Positions 6,837-15,841 of a DNA stretch of 64,000 bases are shown piece by piece. Every line of letters starts with the position of its first letter. The first letter of the stretch is position 1. The stretch is from the NCBI RefSeq assembly GCF_016583645.1, contig NZ_NRRL01000008.1, forward strand, positions 1 through 64,000. The letters are read 5' to 3'. This stretch comes from Rhodovibrio sodomensis (GTDB taxonomy: Bacteria; Pseudomonadota; Alphaproteobacteria; Kiloniellales; Rhodovibrionaceae). The notes below the pieces were generated by a model. It was not told the DNA's origin and searched no databases. It saw nothing but the letters and a program-made list of their open reading frames with translations. The translations under genes and the position numbers were made by a program.

Positions 6837-8096
6837 CTACCGCGCGCCCAGCACCAGGTTGGCCGCGGTGTGGCCGCTGGCGGTAGAGCCTTCGATGGTC
6901 GCGGGCAGGCCGGTCGCGGTCCAGTCGCCGGCCAGCAGCAGGTTGGGCACCGGCGTCGCCGCCGCCGGGCGCCGGCGAACGGCGGCCGGCGTCTGGGCGA
7001 AGGTCGCACGGCGTTCCTTGATCACCCGCATCGGCGGCTGGTGCTTGGGATCGAGGGCGAGCGCCCGGGCGACATCGGGCCAGAGGATCTCGGCGATCTC
7101 GGCCGCCGGTCGCTCGGCCAGATGGGTGGCGGCGGAGACGGTGACGCTGGCGACGTCGTCGCGCAGGAACACCCATTCCGCCGTGCCGCCGACCAGGCCC
7201 AGGAACGGGATCCCCTCGGCGAGCCGGGCGCGATGCGGCAGGCGGATGTGCGCGTTGACGATCGGCCGCACCTCGGTCGGCGCGGTCAGCCCCGGGATCA
7301 ACTGCCGGGCGACCGGGGCCGGCACCGCCAGCACCACGCGATCCCGCGGCGCCACCGGTTCGTGGCCCTGGGCGAACGCCAGGCCGGTGATCCCGCCGTC
7401 GTCGCCGGCCAGCTCGCGCAGCCGCCACCCCAGGCGCAGCTCCGCGCCCGCGGTTTCGAGTGCGGCCAGCGCGGGCTCGACGAAGGTGTCCGACAGCGAC
7501 TTGATCGCGACCAGCGGCCGGGCGTGGCGTCCGCCGCGGGCGAACGAGTCCAACAGCACCCGGCGCAGCAGGCGCGCGTCCGCCTCCTCCGGCTGGGTGT
7601 TCAGGATCGAGATTGCGAGCGGTTTCCACAGCCGCTCCCAGATCGCGCTGCCGGGCCGGGCGAGCCGGTCGGCCACCGTATCGCCGTCGCGCGCGAACGC
7701 GATCGCGGCCCCGCGCAGATGGTCGAGCGCGCTCGCCCCCCTCACCCGTCGGCTGCGGACCAGCAGCCACCAGGGCAGCGGACCGTCGTTCGGCCGGACG
7801 GTCCAGCGCTCCCCGGTCGCCAGATCGACGAACGGGAAATACGCGCCGGGCGGAGCGGTCAGGCGGTGTTCCGCCCCGGTCGCGCGCAGGAAGGCGAGCG
7901 CGTTCGGGTTCGCGCTCAAAAGCAGATGGTTGCCGTTGTCGACCGTGCGCTCGAGCTCGGTATCGTAGAGCGAGCGGCAGCGCCCGCCGGCCTGCGGGGC
8001 GGCGTCGTACAGCGTCACCCGCTCGCCCGCCTGCGCCAGCCGCACGGCGCAGGCGAGCCCCGCCATGCCGGCCCCGATCACATGCGTGCGCGCCAT
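6837..8096 (-). CDS. hpnE: Hydroxysqualene dehydroxylase HpnE
   Basis: This 419-residue FAD-dependent amine-oxidase/phytoene-desaturase-type protein begins VIGAGMAGLACAVRLAQAGE, the dinucleotide-binding motif, followed by AGGRCRSLYD. It has NGNHLLLSAN near residue 70 and the C-terminal FAD motif LLLAGDWTATGLPATIEG. HpnE reduces hydroxysqualene to squalene, the last step of the HpnCDE route to hopanoids. The start at 8096 places the FAD motif at the N-terminus as expected; the frame stays open far upstream, but that region is hpnC in another frame. It follows hpnC with a 14-bp gap, so the two are cotranscribed. The intervening hpnD usual in such operons is absent. Confidence 0.9.
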   Translation of the reverse strand: MARTHVIGAGMAGLACAVRLAQAGERVTLYDAAPQAGGRCRSLYDTELERTVDNGNHLLLSANPNALAFLRATGAEHRLTAPPGAYFPFVDLATGERWTVRPNDGPLPWWLLVRSRRVRGASALDHLRGAAIAFARDGDTVADRLARPGSAIWERLWKPLAISILNTQPEEADARLLRRVLLDSFARGGRHARPLVAIKSLSDTFVEPALAALETAGAELRLGWRLRELAGDDGGITGLAFAQGHEPVAPRDRVVLAVPAPVARQLIPGLTAPTEVRPIVNAHIRLPHRARLAEGIPFLGLVGGTAEWVFLRDDVASVTVSAATHLAERPAAEIAEILWPDVARALALDPKHQPPMRVIKERRATFAQTPAAVRRRPAAATPVPNLLLAGDWTATGLPATIEGSTASGHTAANLVLGAR

Positions 8097-8110
8097 CGCC
8101 CGATCGGCCC

Positions 8111-8965
8111 TCACGCGTTTTCGGGAACCGGCGACGGCCGCCGCAGGACGGACAGCGCGCCCCGGCCGGCGACCCACAGCTTGGCCGGCTTGGACAGCGC
8201 CACGCGCTCCGCCAGCGGGTCCTGCCGGCGCAGCCGGGCGTGCAGCGCATGCGCCAGCTCGGCGATCGCCGCCGCTTCCATCGCCATCCGCCGGTCGGTC
8301 AGGTGCGCCGGCAGCGCGCGCGCATCCGGCAGCAGCTCGCCGACGCCGTCCAGCGCCCGGTCGATCACCCGGCGCAGCGGCGGCTCCGCCCGGCCGGCCC
8401 CAAGCGCCGCGACCCCGATGCCGGCTTCGGTCAGCCAGCTTTCCGGCAGGTAGACGCGGTCCAGCCGGCGATAGTCTTCGGCCAGGTCCTGCAGGTGGTT
8501 CAGGATCTGCAACGCGGTGCACAGGGCGTCCGACAGCGGTCGCGCCGCCGCCGGCTCCCGGTGCAGGTCGAGCAGGAAACGTCCCACCGGGTTCGCGGAA
8601 TAGCGGCAGTAGCCGACCAGCTCCGCCCAGTCGGCGTAGCGCGCCTTGACCGCGTCCTGCTTGAACGCGGTCAGCAGGTCGAGGCCGCGGGCGAGCGGCA
8701 CATCCGTCGCCAAGAGACTGGCGCGCAGCCGATTGGCGACCGGGACGTCGCCCGCCTCGCCGCGCAGCCCGGCGCCCAAGCGGTCCAGCCGGGCGAGCTT
8801 GTCGTCGGGCGCGAGCCCGGGATTGTCGGCGATGTCGTCGGCCGCGCGGGCAAAGCCGTAATACGCCAGGACGTGGCCGCGCAAGCCGGGCGCGATCAGG
8901 CGGGACGCGACCGGGAAGTTCTCGTCGCCGCGGCCTTTGCCGGATGGCGTCTCGATCGCGCTCAC
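8111..8965 (-). CDS. hpnC: Squalene synthase HpnC
   Basis: This 284-residue trans-isoprenyl diphosphate synthase-family protein starts with GTG at 8965 (GGAG upstream). It carries the HpnC signature GKGRGDENFPVASRLI near residue 9, the first Asp-rich motif RAADDIADNP near residue 41, and the second, NHLQDLAEDYRRLDRVYLP, near residue 150. In the HpnC/D/E pathway HpnD makes presqualene diphosphate from two farnesyl diphosphates, HpnC converts it to hydroxysqualene, and HpnE yields squalene. Here hpnC is followed directly by hpnE. Either hpnD lies elsewhere or this HpnC acts with another synthase. The product feeds hopanoid or carotenoid synthesis at the inner membrane. Confidence 0.9.
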   Translation of the reverse strand: MSAIETPSGKGRGDENFPVASRLIAPGLRGHVLAYYGFARAADDIADNPGLAPDDKLARLDRLGAGLRGEAGDVPVANRLRASLLATDVPLARGLDLLTAFKQDAVKARYADWAELVGYCRYSANPVGRFLLDLHREPAAARPLSDALCTALQILNHLQDLAEDYRRLDRVYLPESWLTEAGIGVAALGAGRAEPPLRRVIDRALDGVGELLPDARALPAHLTDRRMAMEAAAIAELAHALHARLRRQDPLAERVALSKPAKLWVAGRGALSVLRRPSPVPENA

Positions 8966-9101
8966 GGGGGATGCGGCTCCAGCGGGGGTGGTCAGGCTCG
9001 CGCGGACTGTAACGAACGCGTCCCGACGGGACTAGCGCGGGTGGGAGACGCCCATGCGCCATGGTTCGGTAGGGTGGATTAGACGCGGACCGCGGCTTGA
9101 G

Positions 9102-9234
9102 TCCCCTCGCCCTCGAGGGGAGAGGGAGGGGCCCGCGCCGCGGTAGCGGCGTGGGAGGGTGAGGGTGGGACTCCTCGGTTGGCGCCGGGGAGTCCCACCC
9201 TCACCTCGCCTCTCCCCTCAAGGGAGAGGGACCC
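9102..9234. repeat. Intergenic palindromic repeat (CCCTCACC/GAGGGGAGAG family)
   Basis: A hairpin CCCTCGAGGGGAGAGGG and a second, inverted copy (CTCTCCCCTCAAGGGAGAGG) flank a central long inverted repeat GGGTGGGACTCC...GGAGTCCCACCC. The element is closely related to 19601-19729. It sits between hpnC and the HD-hydrolase gene and is probably a REP-type element, possibly acting in transcript termination or stability. Confidence 0.8.
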
Positions 9235-9272
9235 GCCGTAACGCTCTGCTTAGTGGTGGACAGCTTGCCCGC

Positions 9273-9989
9273 CTAACCGTCCGTCTCGTGGCCGTCGCCG
9301 ATGGCGCCGCCGGTCGGGTCGGCGTGCTGGGCGTCTTCGGGCAGGCCGGGGTGCAGGCTTTTGGGCGCGTGCTGCATGAACCGCTCGAGGTAGAGGCGCT
9401 TGGCGGCGTGCGGGGGCAGCGGCTGCAGGGTGACCGGCCCGCGGTGGTAGATTTTCCGCGGCGGCGGCTCGAAGATGTGGTCGGCGACGTCGCGCTCGAA
9501 CCCGGCAAGCTGGGTCGCCTCCAGGTAGGCGGCCGCGCGGTCGGCCTTCTTGATCAGCTGGTGGATCTCGGCCGGCAGCTCGCCCGGCAGGCCGAAGCGC
9601 AGCAGCACCGCCTGCATCAGCCGCTGCTCCAGCGCCTTGTAATCGATCCCGACGGCCGCCTTGAACGGTGTGATCAGGTCGCCGATCACGTACTCCGGCG
9701 CATCGTGCAGCAGCACGGCCAGGCGCCACTTGCGCGCGGTCCCGGCGCGCAGCCGGCCCGCCAGGTCGTCGACCAGCACCGAATGCTGCGCCACCGAAAA
9801 CGCCCAGTCGCCCGACGTCTGGCCGTTCCAGCGGGCGACCCGGGACAGACCGTGGGCGATGTCCTCGATCTCCACGTCGAGCGGCGACGGCTCCAGCAGG
9901 TCGAGCCGGCGGCCCGAAAGCATGCGCTGCCAAGCACGCTCCAGGTCCTTGTTCTTGGACGGTTTTTTCGGGGTCGGGCGGCTGGCCAT
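9273..9989 (-). CDS. HD-domain hydrolase (YfbR/5'-deoxynucleotidase-like)
   Basis: This 238-residue protein has an HD metal-binding core: FSVAQHSVLVDDLA near residue 65, then VLLHDAPEYVIGDLITPFK near residue 92, which supply the His and His-Asp metal ligands of the YfbR/HDDC family of nucleoside monophosphate phosphohydrolases. The start at 9989 gives a basic N-terminus (MASRPTPKKPSKN). It lies 14 bp downstream of a methyltransferase-like gene on the same strand, so both are likely in one transcript. The C-terminal 40 residues have no recognisable motif. The substrate is inferred from the family only. Confidence 0.75.
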   Translation of the reverse strand: MASRPTPKKPSKNKDLERAWQRMLSGRRLDLLEPSPLDVEIEDIAHGLSRVARWNGQTSGDWAFSVAQHSVLVDDLAGRLRAGTARKWRLAVLLHDAPEYVIGDLITPFKAAVGIDYKALEQRLMQAVLLRFGLPGELPAEIHQLIKKADRAAAYLEATQLAGFERDVADHIFEPPPRKIYHRGPVTLQPLPPHAAKRLYLERFMQHAPKSLHPGLPEDAQHADPTGGAIGDGHETDG

Positions 9990-10003
9990 GCGGCGCTCGG
10001 GGA

Positions 10004-10861
10004 TCAGGGCTGACTGGCCGCTCTCGGGGCCTTGAGGCGGACCAGCGACAGGCCCGAGCCGGCCGGGAAGCGGGTGATCCCGCCCAGCTCCGGCAGCGGC
10101 TCGTAGCTTTCGATCAGATCCCGCGCGCCGTGCTCGGCGGCCTCGGTGTAGGTCCAGGCGTAGTCCTTGCCGCCGCGCGACCAGGCGATCTCGTCGCCCG
10201 GTACCACCTCGGGATCGAACAGCATGTCGAGCGAGGGCAGCGGCGGACCGCCGGTCGCGTGCACCTGGGTCGCGGCGAAATTGTCGTCGACAAGCATCCA
10301 GCGGAAGCCGCGCGCGTGCGCTTCGACGACCCGGCGGGCGTGGTTGATGTGATCGTCGAAGAAGACCAGCGCCTCGGCGTTCGCCGGGTCGGGCTGGATC
10401 GTCTGCGTCCAGTCGCCCGCGTGCACCTGCAACTGCGCGTGCGACCAGGTCAGCTTGCCGGTGTCGACGTCGAAGCTGTCGATCGGCGTATCCGGACAGG
10501 CGCGGTGGAGGATCCAGGCGCTGTGCCCGCGATGGGTGCCGCTTTCGACGATCCGGGCGGGCCGCAGGGCGCGGGCGAGCACGAACAGCCACAGCGAATC
10601 GTTCACCCCGCTGCCGCCCGGGTTGTCGCCCGCCGGGCTGTCGGCGTGGATCCGGAAGAACTCGCCGGCCCAGGCCCCGAGCTCTCGCGAACCGCCGTCA
10701 GGCATCAGGTCCAGCCGGGTCAGCGCCGCCGCGATGGTATCGCTCAGCTGGCGTTCCAGCCGGGCCTGCAGCTTGTCCGACAGCAGCCGACGCCCTTGCC
10801 ACCCGTCGCTCCGTGGGCTGACGCGGTAGTCGTGCGTGGCGGGCTTCGGATCGGCGGACAT
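10004..10861 (-). CDS. Class I SAM-dependent methyltransferase-like protein
   Basis: This 285-residue protein has a nucleotide-binding fold core with VESGTHRGHSAWIL near residue 110, in the position of methyltransferase motif I, then PIDSFDVDTG and EALVFFDDHINHARR. Proteins with this pattern are usually annotated as class I methyltransferases or cephalosporin-hydroxylase-like (MT_24) and often modify sugars or lipids. There is no signal peptide. It is upstream of, and probably cotranscribed with, the HD-hydrolase gene. The real reaction is unknown. Confidence 0.6.
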   Translation of the reverse strand: MSADPKPATHDYRVSPRSDGWQGRRLLSDKLQARLERQLSDTIAAALTRLDLMPDGGSRELGAWAGEFFRIHADSPAGDNPGGSGVNDSLWLFVLARALRPARIVESGTHRGHSAWILHRACPDTPIDSFDVDTGKLTWSHAQLQVHAGDWTQTIQPDPANAEALVFFDDHINHARRVVEAHARGFRWMLVDDNFAATQVHATGGPPLPSLDMLFDPEVVPGDEIAWSRGGKDYAWTYTEAAEHGARDLIESYEPLPELGGITRFPAGSGLSLVRLKAPRAASQP

Positions 10862-11445
10862 TGGCGGAACCGGCCTTGGGGTTGGACGCTCGGGCAGGAA
10901 CTGCGGTCGCGGTCGGGACGGCCCGCACCGAGGTCGCCCGCGCGAATGGCATTACCACAACGGCCGGGGCGGGGGGCCCGGAGGCCGTGCGCGCCGGTGC
11001 GGCCGCCACAAGGTCATCACCGCTGCGCCGGGCCGCTGTCAAGCCGCGCCGCGGATCGGGTGGCTGGCAAGAACTGGCTTGGAAAAAGGGGCCCGGCTGA
11101 CGGCGGTGACGGGCGGCACCGCCGTCAGCCGGGGAAGGGCAGAGAGGCTACGCGCGACTCGCGGGCCGGGACGCACCCTGGCAGGCGCCGCCGCAACCGT
11201 GGCCGAAGGGCCGCCCGACCGCACGAGGGGAGGAACGGCCGGGCGGACCCGACGGGCACGGGCGCGGCGCAGCCGGGACGGGAGGGATCCCTGGGGCGCC
11301 GCGGCTCGCGACGAACGGCGGGCGGGAGAGGGGGCGACAGCCGCCGCCGTCCGTCTGTATGTGAAACATGGAGGTCGCGGCCGGGCGTCGAAGTGACTGC
11401 GATCACACCGCGTCGCCGGGGGCGTGCGATGCCGGCCCGGCCGAC
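10862..11445. other. Gene-free GC-rich stretch
   Basis: This 584-bp stretch lies between two minus-strand genes. The open frames here are long only because GC-rich DNA lacks stops; their translations are Arg/Gly-rich, low in complexity and have no recognisable domain or ribosome binding site. No RNA gene or clear terminator was recognised. The 5' part probably holds the promoter of the methyltransferase-like gene. Confidence 0.5.
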
Positions 11446-12156
11446 TTACCCGCCGCGCACGCTCGCGACCATGTCGGCGAGCGCAGGGATGTCGTCGACC
11501 ACCAGCACGTTGCGTTCCTTGCGCAGGATTCCCGCACGCGTCAGGTCGGAGAACACGCGGGCAACCGTCTCGCGGGTGGTGGAAACCCGGCTGGCGACCT
11601 CCGAATGGACGGGAATCGGCGACAGCCGGGCGGTCTCGGCGTCCGGCCCGGCGGCCTCCCGGGCGAGGCGGAGCACTTCCGCGTGGACCCGGTTGTTCGC
11701 CCCCAGCGCGCTCAAGTCCATGATCCGCTCGCTCGCCTGCCGGATCATCCGGGTCAGGCGGCGCATGGTGGCGAGCCCGGCTTCGGGGTAATCGGCGAGG
11801 ACGTTCAGAAAGGTCCGCTGGTCGAGCGAGGCGGTCAGGGTCCGCTGCACCGCGACCACCGAGGCCGAGCGGGCGCCGCCGTCGATCGCCGCCAGCTCGC
11901 CGACCGAGCCGCCGGGCCCGATGTCGTCGAAGGCGACCTCGCGCCCGCTGGCGGCGTAGTCGAGCACGCGCACCCGGCCCCAAACGATGAAGTGCACCTC
12001 GTGGCTGTCCTGCTCGCGCGCGATCACGGTCTCCTGCGCGGCGTAGGTGCGCCAGCGGCACCGCTCCTCGATCCGCCGCCGCGCGTCGTCGGCCAGTTCG
12101 CGGAAAATCTCGACCTGCGCCAGCGACCGGTCGCGCCCTTCCTGCCGTGCGCTCAA
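11446..12156 (-). CDS. Crp/Fnr-family transcriptional regulator
   Basis: This 236-residue regulator has an N-terminal cyclic-nucleotide-binding beta-barrel (VHFIVWGRVRVLDYAASGRE, then IGPGGSVGELAAIDGGARSA around residues 55-100). The C-terminal winged helix has a recognition segment near residue 190 (VASRVSTTRETVARVFSDL). The FNR-type cysteine cluster is missing, so it is unlikely to sense oxygen through an Fe-S centre. The PGGSVGELA loop is where Crp-like proteins hold cAMP. The start is a TTG with GAGGGG ten bases upstream; no better ATG is in frame. It lies close to a DUF29 gene on the same strand. Targets are unknown. Confidence 0.85.
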   Translation of the reverse strand: MSARQEGRDRSLAQVEIFRELADDARRRIEERCRWRTYAAQETVIAREQDSHEVHFIVWGRVRVLDYAASGREVAFDDIGPGGSVGELAAIDGGARSASVVAVQRTLTASLDQRTFLNVLADYPEAGLATMRRLTRMIRQASERIMDLSALGANNRVHAEVLRLAREAAGPDAETARLSPIPVHSEVASRVSTTRETVARVFSDLTRAGILRKERNVLVVDDIPALADMVASVRGG

Positions 12157-12201
12157 AATCCGTGGTCCCCTCGTTCGACCGATGCCGGCCCGGCGACCGG
12201 C

Positions 12202-12666
12202 TCAGCGGTTCATCAGGTCGTCCAGCGTCCAATGCGGGCGTTCCGGCAGGTCCGCATGAACAATGCCATCGATCTGACGCAGGCTCTGGCAGGCTTCTTC
12301 CCAGCCTGCGTGCAGGACCTGGTCGAGCCGCGTCGCCGTGCCTGGCTTCCGCGCCTCGTTCAGTTTGCCGCGCAGGCTCGGGCTTTCGTCGAGCAGCCGG
12401 ACAATTTCCCGGCGTTGGTCGCGCACCGTGCGCGCCCAATGGGCGGCCGGTTGGGTCTCGGGCGCGGCGTCCAGCTTGACCAGATGCTCGATCAAAACCT
12501 CCAGCCGGCTCAGCAGCTCGCGCAGGTCCCGCTTGCCCAAATCCGCGACCTCCTCGGCGAGCTGATCGTAATCCAGCTGATTGTGGACGCGTGGGACGGC
12601 CCGCAGAGCTTCGGCCTGCGCCTGTGTCCAGGCGACGAAGTCCTCGTCGTACAGCGGCTTAGCCAT
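12202..12666 (-). CDS. DUF29 domain-containing protein
   Basis: This 154-residue protein starts AKPLYDEDFVAWTQAQAEA and continues with LDYDQLAEEVADLGKRDLRE and LEVLIEHLVKLDAAPE, the characteristic pattern of the DUF29 family, which is common in cyanobacteria and alphaproteobacteria and has no settled function. It is helical, with no membrane segment. Two adjacent ATG codons (12666, 12669) could serve as the start. It is 45 bp upstream of the Crp/Fnr gene on the same strand and may be cotranscribed with it. Confidence 0.8.
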   Translation of the reverse strand: MAKPLYDEDFVAWTQAQAEALRAVPRVHNQLDYDQLAEEVADLGKRDLRELLSRLEVLIEHLVKLDAAPETQPAAHWARTVRDQRREIVRLLDESPSLRGKLNEARKPGTATRLDQVLHAGWEEACQSLRQIDGIVHADLPERPHWTLDDLMNR

Positions 12667-12767
12667 CATCCATCACCCGCGCAACTGGAACCGTCGGCAG
12701 CTTTTCCACGAGTTTGCGCGCACTTCCGCGATCGGGCAAGCGGGCCTCGCGGCGCAGCGCACGGCGC

Positions 12768-14609
12768 CTACCGCCCGACCGCATAGCCCTGCATGCCGCG
12801 CGGGTTGGCGCCGGCCTTGATCAGGCCGTCTTCGGTGCCGACCGCCGAGACCCGGCCGAGCGACCAGGGATCGCAGATGCCGAGGTGATGGCCGCGCCGG
12901 CCGAGCTCGACGAAGGTCGCCTCGGGAAACAGGCTTTCCAGGTCGAGCGTGCCCAGCTTGGCCCGGCGCGGATAGAACGACGACGGCATGTGGTCGGTCT
13001 TGAAGCCCGGCGCGTCGATCGCCTGCTGCAGGTCGTAGCCGGCGTGGACGTGGCGCAGGAAGGCGTGCAGCGTCCACTGGTCCTGGTAGTCGCCGCCCGG
13101 CGTGCCGATCGCCAGCACCCGGCCGTCGTCGTGGGTGGCGAGCGTGACCGACAGGGTGGTGCGCGGGCGCTTGCCGGGCGCCAGGCTGCCGGGCTGGCCG
13201 TCCTCCAGCCAGAACATCTGGGCGCGCGTGCCCAGGCAAAAGCCCAGCTCCGGGATCACCGGCGAGGACTGCAGCCAGCCGCCCGACGGGGTGGCCGTGA
13301 CCGCGTTGCCGTGCCGGTCGATCACGTCGATGTGGCAGGTGTCGCCGGGCGCCTGGCGATCGCCGTGCTGCCGGGCGCCCTGCCCGGCATCGCCCTGCTT
13401 CGGCGTGTCGTCCTGCACCGTCGGCTCGCCGCCGCCGAACGCGCCCAGCGCCTGCTCCGGCGGCGGCGCCAGGGCGAGTTCCAGCAGCCGGTCCAGATCG
13501 CCGCCGTAGCCGGGGATCTCGCCCGGGCGCAGCTCCAGGCTCGCCTGCCGGCCGATCAGGGCGCGCCGGCGGTCGGCGTAGGCATCGGACAAAAGCGTTT
13601 GCAGCGGCACGTCGACGAACGCCGGGTCGCCGTAGAACAGCTCCCGGTCGGCGAACGCGAGCTTGGCGGCCTCGGTCACCGTATGCACGAAGTCCGGGCC
13701 GGTCGGGTCGAGCGCGTCCAGGTCGAAGCCCTGCAGCAATGCTAGCTGCTGCAGCAGCACCGGCCCCTGCGACCAGGCGCCGGCCTTGTGCACCCGCCAG
13801 CCGTGGTAATCGCGCGCGACCGCCGCCTCCTTGATCGCCCGCCAGTTGGCGAGATCGTCGCCGTCCAGCAAGCCGGCGTGGCGCGCGCCGCTGGTGTCCA
13901 TCACCCGTTGCATGCGGCAGAACCCGGCGATCGCCTCGGCGACGAACCCCTCGGCCCAGACGCGCCGGGCGGCCTCGATCGTCGCCGCGCGGTCGCGGCC
14001 CTGAGCCTCCGCCGCGCGCAGCAGGCGGTCATAGGTGTCGGCCAGCGTGGGGTTGGCGAACCGCTTGCCGGGTGTGGGCACGCGGTTGCCCGGCAGGTAG
14101 GTCGCCGCACTGCTCGGCCATTCGGTGCGGAACAGCTCGGCGACCGCCTCGATCGTGCCGGCGATCCGCGGGACCAGCGGGTAGCCGTGCCGGGCGTAGT
14201 GGATCGCCGGTGCCAGCACGGTCCGCAGGCTCAGGCTGCCGTGGTCGCGCAGCAGCAGCATCCAGGCATCGAACGCCCCCGGCACGGTGGCCGCTATCAG
14301 CCCGGTGCCCGGCACCGCGTCCAGGCCCTGCCGACGGTAGGCCTCGATGGTCGCCGCGCGCGGCGCCGGGCCCTGGCCGCAGACGATCTCGACCTCTTGC
14401 CCCGCCGGCTTGAAGGCGATCGGCACCTCGCCGCCGGGCCCGTTCAGGTGCGGCTCCACCACCTGCAGCGTGAAGCCGCCCGCCACCGCCGCGTCGAACG
14501 CGTTGCCGCCGAGCTCCAGCATGCCCATCGCCGCCTGGCTCGCCAGCCAATGGGTCGAGGCGACCGCGCCGAAGGTGCCGCGGATCTCGGGACGGGTGCT
14601 GAAGGTCAT
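12768..14609 (-). CDS. ggt: Gamma-glutamyltransferase family protein
   Basis: This 613-residue N-terminal-nucleophile hydrolase is the size of a gamma-glutamyltranspeptidase precursor. The N-terminal part has GGNAFDAAVAGGFTLQVVEP and NGPGGEVPIAF. The autocleavage/nucleophile site is probably the Thr in GDTCHIDVIDRHGNAVTATP near residue 425, where most family members have TTH. There is no signal peptide, unlike secreted E. coli Ggt, so a cytosolic role is likely. It is divergent from dgcN-dgcA with a 212-bp shared intergenic region. This suggests release of glutamate, perhaps D-glutamate, from gamma-glutamyl compounds, with glutathione as the alternative substrate. That link is inference. Confidence 0.85.
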   Translation of the reverse strand: MTFSTRPEIRGTFGAVASTHWLASQAAMGMLELGGNAFDAAVAGGFTLQVVEPHLNGPGGEVPIAFKPAGQEVEIVCGQGPAPRAATIEAYRRQGLDAVPGTGLIAATVPGAFDAWMLLLRDHGSLSLRTVLAPAIHYARHGYPLVPRIAGTIEAVAELFRTEWPSSAATYLPGNRVPTPGKRFANPTLADTYDRLLRAAEAQGRDRAATIEAARRVWAEGFVAEAIAGFCRMQRVMDTSGARHAGLLDGDDLANWRAIKEAAVARDYHGWRVHKAGAWSQGPVLLQQLALLQGFDLDALDPTGPDFVHTVTEAAKLAFADRELFYGDPAFVDVPLQTLLSDAYADRRRALIGRQASLELRPGEIPGYGGDLDRLLELALAPPPEQALGAFGGGEPTVQDDTPKQGDAGQGARQHGDRQAPGDTCHIDVIDRHGNAVTATPSGGWLQSSPVIPELGFCLGTRAQMFWLEDGQPGSLAPGKRPRTTLSVTLATHDDGRVLAIGTPGGDYQDQWTLHAFLRHVHAGYDLQQAIDAPGFKTDHMPSSFYPRRAKLGTLDLESLFPEATFVELGRRGHHLGICDPWSLGRVSAVGTEDGLIKAGANPRGMQGYAVGR

Positions 14610-14821
14610 GGCGGCTTGTCCGAGTCCGTTGTCAGGGCGTATCGGCGGGTCCCCTCTCCGTCGCTCGAAGGATGGGAAACCGGGCGCGTGCGTGCGTTCC
14701 TACCGGATACGTTAGGCCGGCCGTGCGCGCCCGCGCAACCGACGCCGCTTGTGGCGCGGGCGGACGCCATGCTTTAGACAGGGGCGCGTTAGGATCATTT
14801 CCGGGGGACAGGACGAAACCC

Positions 14822-15823
14822 ATGGCCGCCATCGAACACCCGTACCTCATGTTCCTGGGCGACGCGCCCGACCAGCTGGCCGCGAAGACCGCGCAGGGGG
14901 TGGCGCACTGGCGCCCGGAGTGGTGCCTGGGACAGTTCCGGATGGACGGCTGCAAGGCCGACCTGGGCCTCGACGACATGACCATCGAACAGGCTGCCAA
15001 GGCCGGCTGCCGCACCGTGATCGTCGGCGTCGCCAACCGCGGCGGAGTGATCTCCGAGGCCTGGACCGACGCGCTGGAACTGGCGATGGACCTGGGCATG
15101 GACCTCGCCTCCGGCCTGCACAAGAAGCTGGGCGACGTCGAGCGCCTGCGCACGGCGGCCGAGCGCAACGGCCGGCAGATGCTGGACGTCCGCCACCCGA
15201 CCCGCGACTTCGCGGTCGCCGACGGCCAGAAGCGCCCGGGAAAACGGCTGCTGACCGTCGGCACCGACTGCTCGGTCGGCAAGATGTACGCCTCGCTCGC
15301 GATCGAGGCGGAGCTGCGCACGCGTGGCCTCAAGGCGGACTTCCGCGCCACCGGGCAGACCGGCATCTTCATCGCCGGCGACGGCGTCTCGGTCGATGCG
15401 GTGATCGCCGACTTCATCTCGGGGGCGACCGAATGGCTGACCCCGGCCAACGACGACGACCACTGGGACGTGGTCGAGGGTCAGGGCTCGCTGTTCCACG
15501 CCTCGTTCGCCGGCGTCTCGACCGGCCTGCTGCACGGCAGCCAGCCGGACGCGCTGGTGCTGTGCCACGAGCCGACCCGCGGCCACATGCGCGGTCTGCC
15601 GACCTACCCCCTGCCCGATCTGGAGAGCTGCCTGCAGCAGAACGAGCTGGTCGCCCAATTGACCAACCCGAACGCCCGCACGATCGGGGTTGCGGTCAAT
15701 ACCAGCGCGCTCGACCGCGACGCCGCCAAGGCGTGCCTGCAGGAGATCGAGCAGCGCCTGGGCCTGCCCACGGTCGATCCGGTGCGCGACGGCGTGGCGC
15801 GCATCGTCGACCAGCTGACCTGA
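14822..15823 (+). CDS. dgcN: D-glutamate N-acetyltransferase DgcN (DUF1611)
   Basis: This 333-residue DUF1611-family protein has an N-terminal Rossmann-like domain (LGQFRMDGCKADLGL, then TVIVGVANRGGVISE). Its C-terminal P-loop NTPase-like domain has TVGTDCSVGKMYASLAIEAE near residue 145 and VEGQGSLFHASFAGVS near residue 215. Family members next to DgcA were described as acetyl-CoA-dependent D-glutamate N-acetyltransferases that start D-glutamate catabolism. The ATG at 14822 was chosen because the protein then begins at the conserved YLMFLGDAPD; GGGGGA precedes it. dgcA begins 18 bp downstream, a clear operon. Confidence 0.87.
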   Translation: MAAIEHPYLMFLGDAPDQLAAKTAQGVAHWRPEWCLGQFRMDGCKADLGLDDMTIEQAAKAGCRTVIVGVANRGGVISEAWTDALELAMDLGMDLASGLHKKLGDVERLRTAAERNGRQMLDVRHPTRDFAVADGQKRPGKRLLTVGTDCSVGKMYASLAIEAELRTRGLKADFRATGQTGIFIAGDGVSVDAVIADFISGATEWLTPANDDDHWDVVEGQGSLFHASFAGVSTGLLHGSQPDALVLCHEPTRGHMRGLPTYPLPDLESCLQQNELVAQLTNPNARTIGVAVNTSALDRDAAKACLQEIEQRLGLPTVDPVRDGVARIVDQLT

Positions 15824-15841
15824 GGGGGCGCGGCAGCCGAC

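Noticed and set aside
6837..9062. A single 741-residue fusion covering hpnE and upstream sequence
   Set aside because: The upstream half is hpnC read in the wrong frame. The FAD motif marks the true N-terminus of hpnE at 8096.
10836..11396. A 186-codon frame between the methyltransferase-like and Crp/Fnr genes
   Set aside because: The product is Arg/Gly low-complexity, overlaps the start of the neighbouring gene antisense, and has no ribosome binding site.
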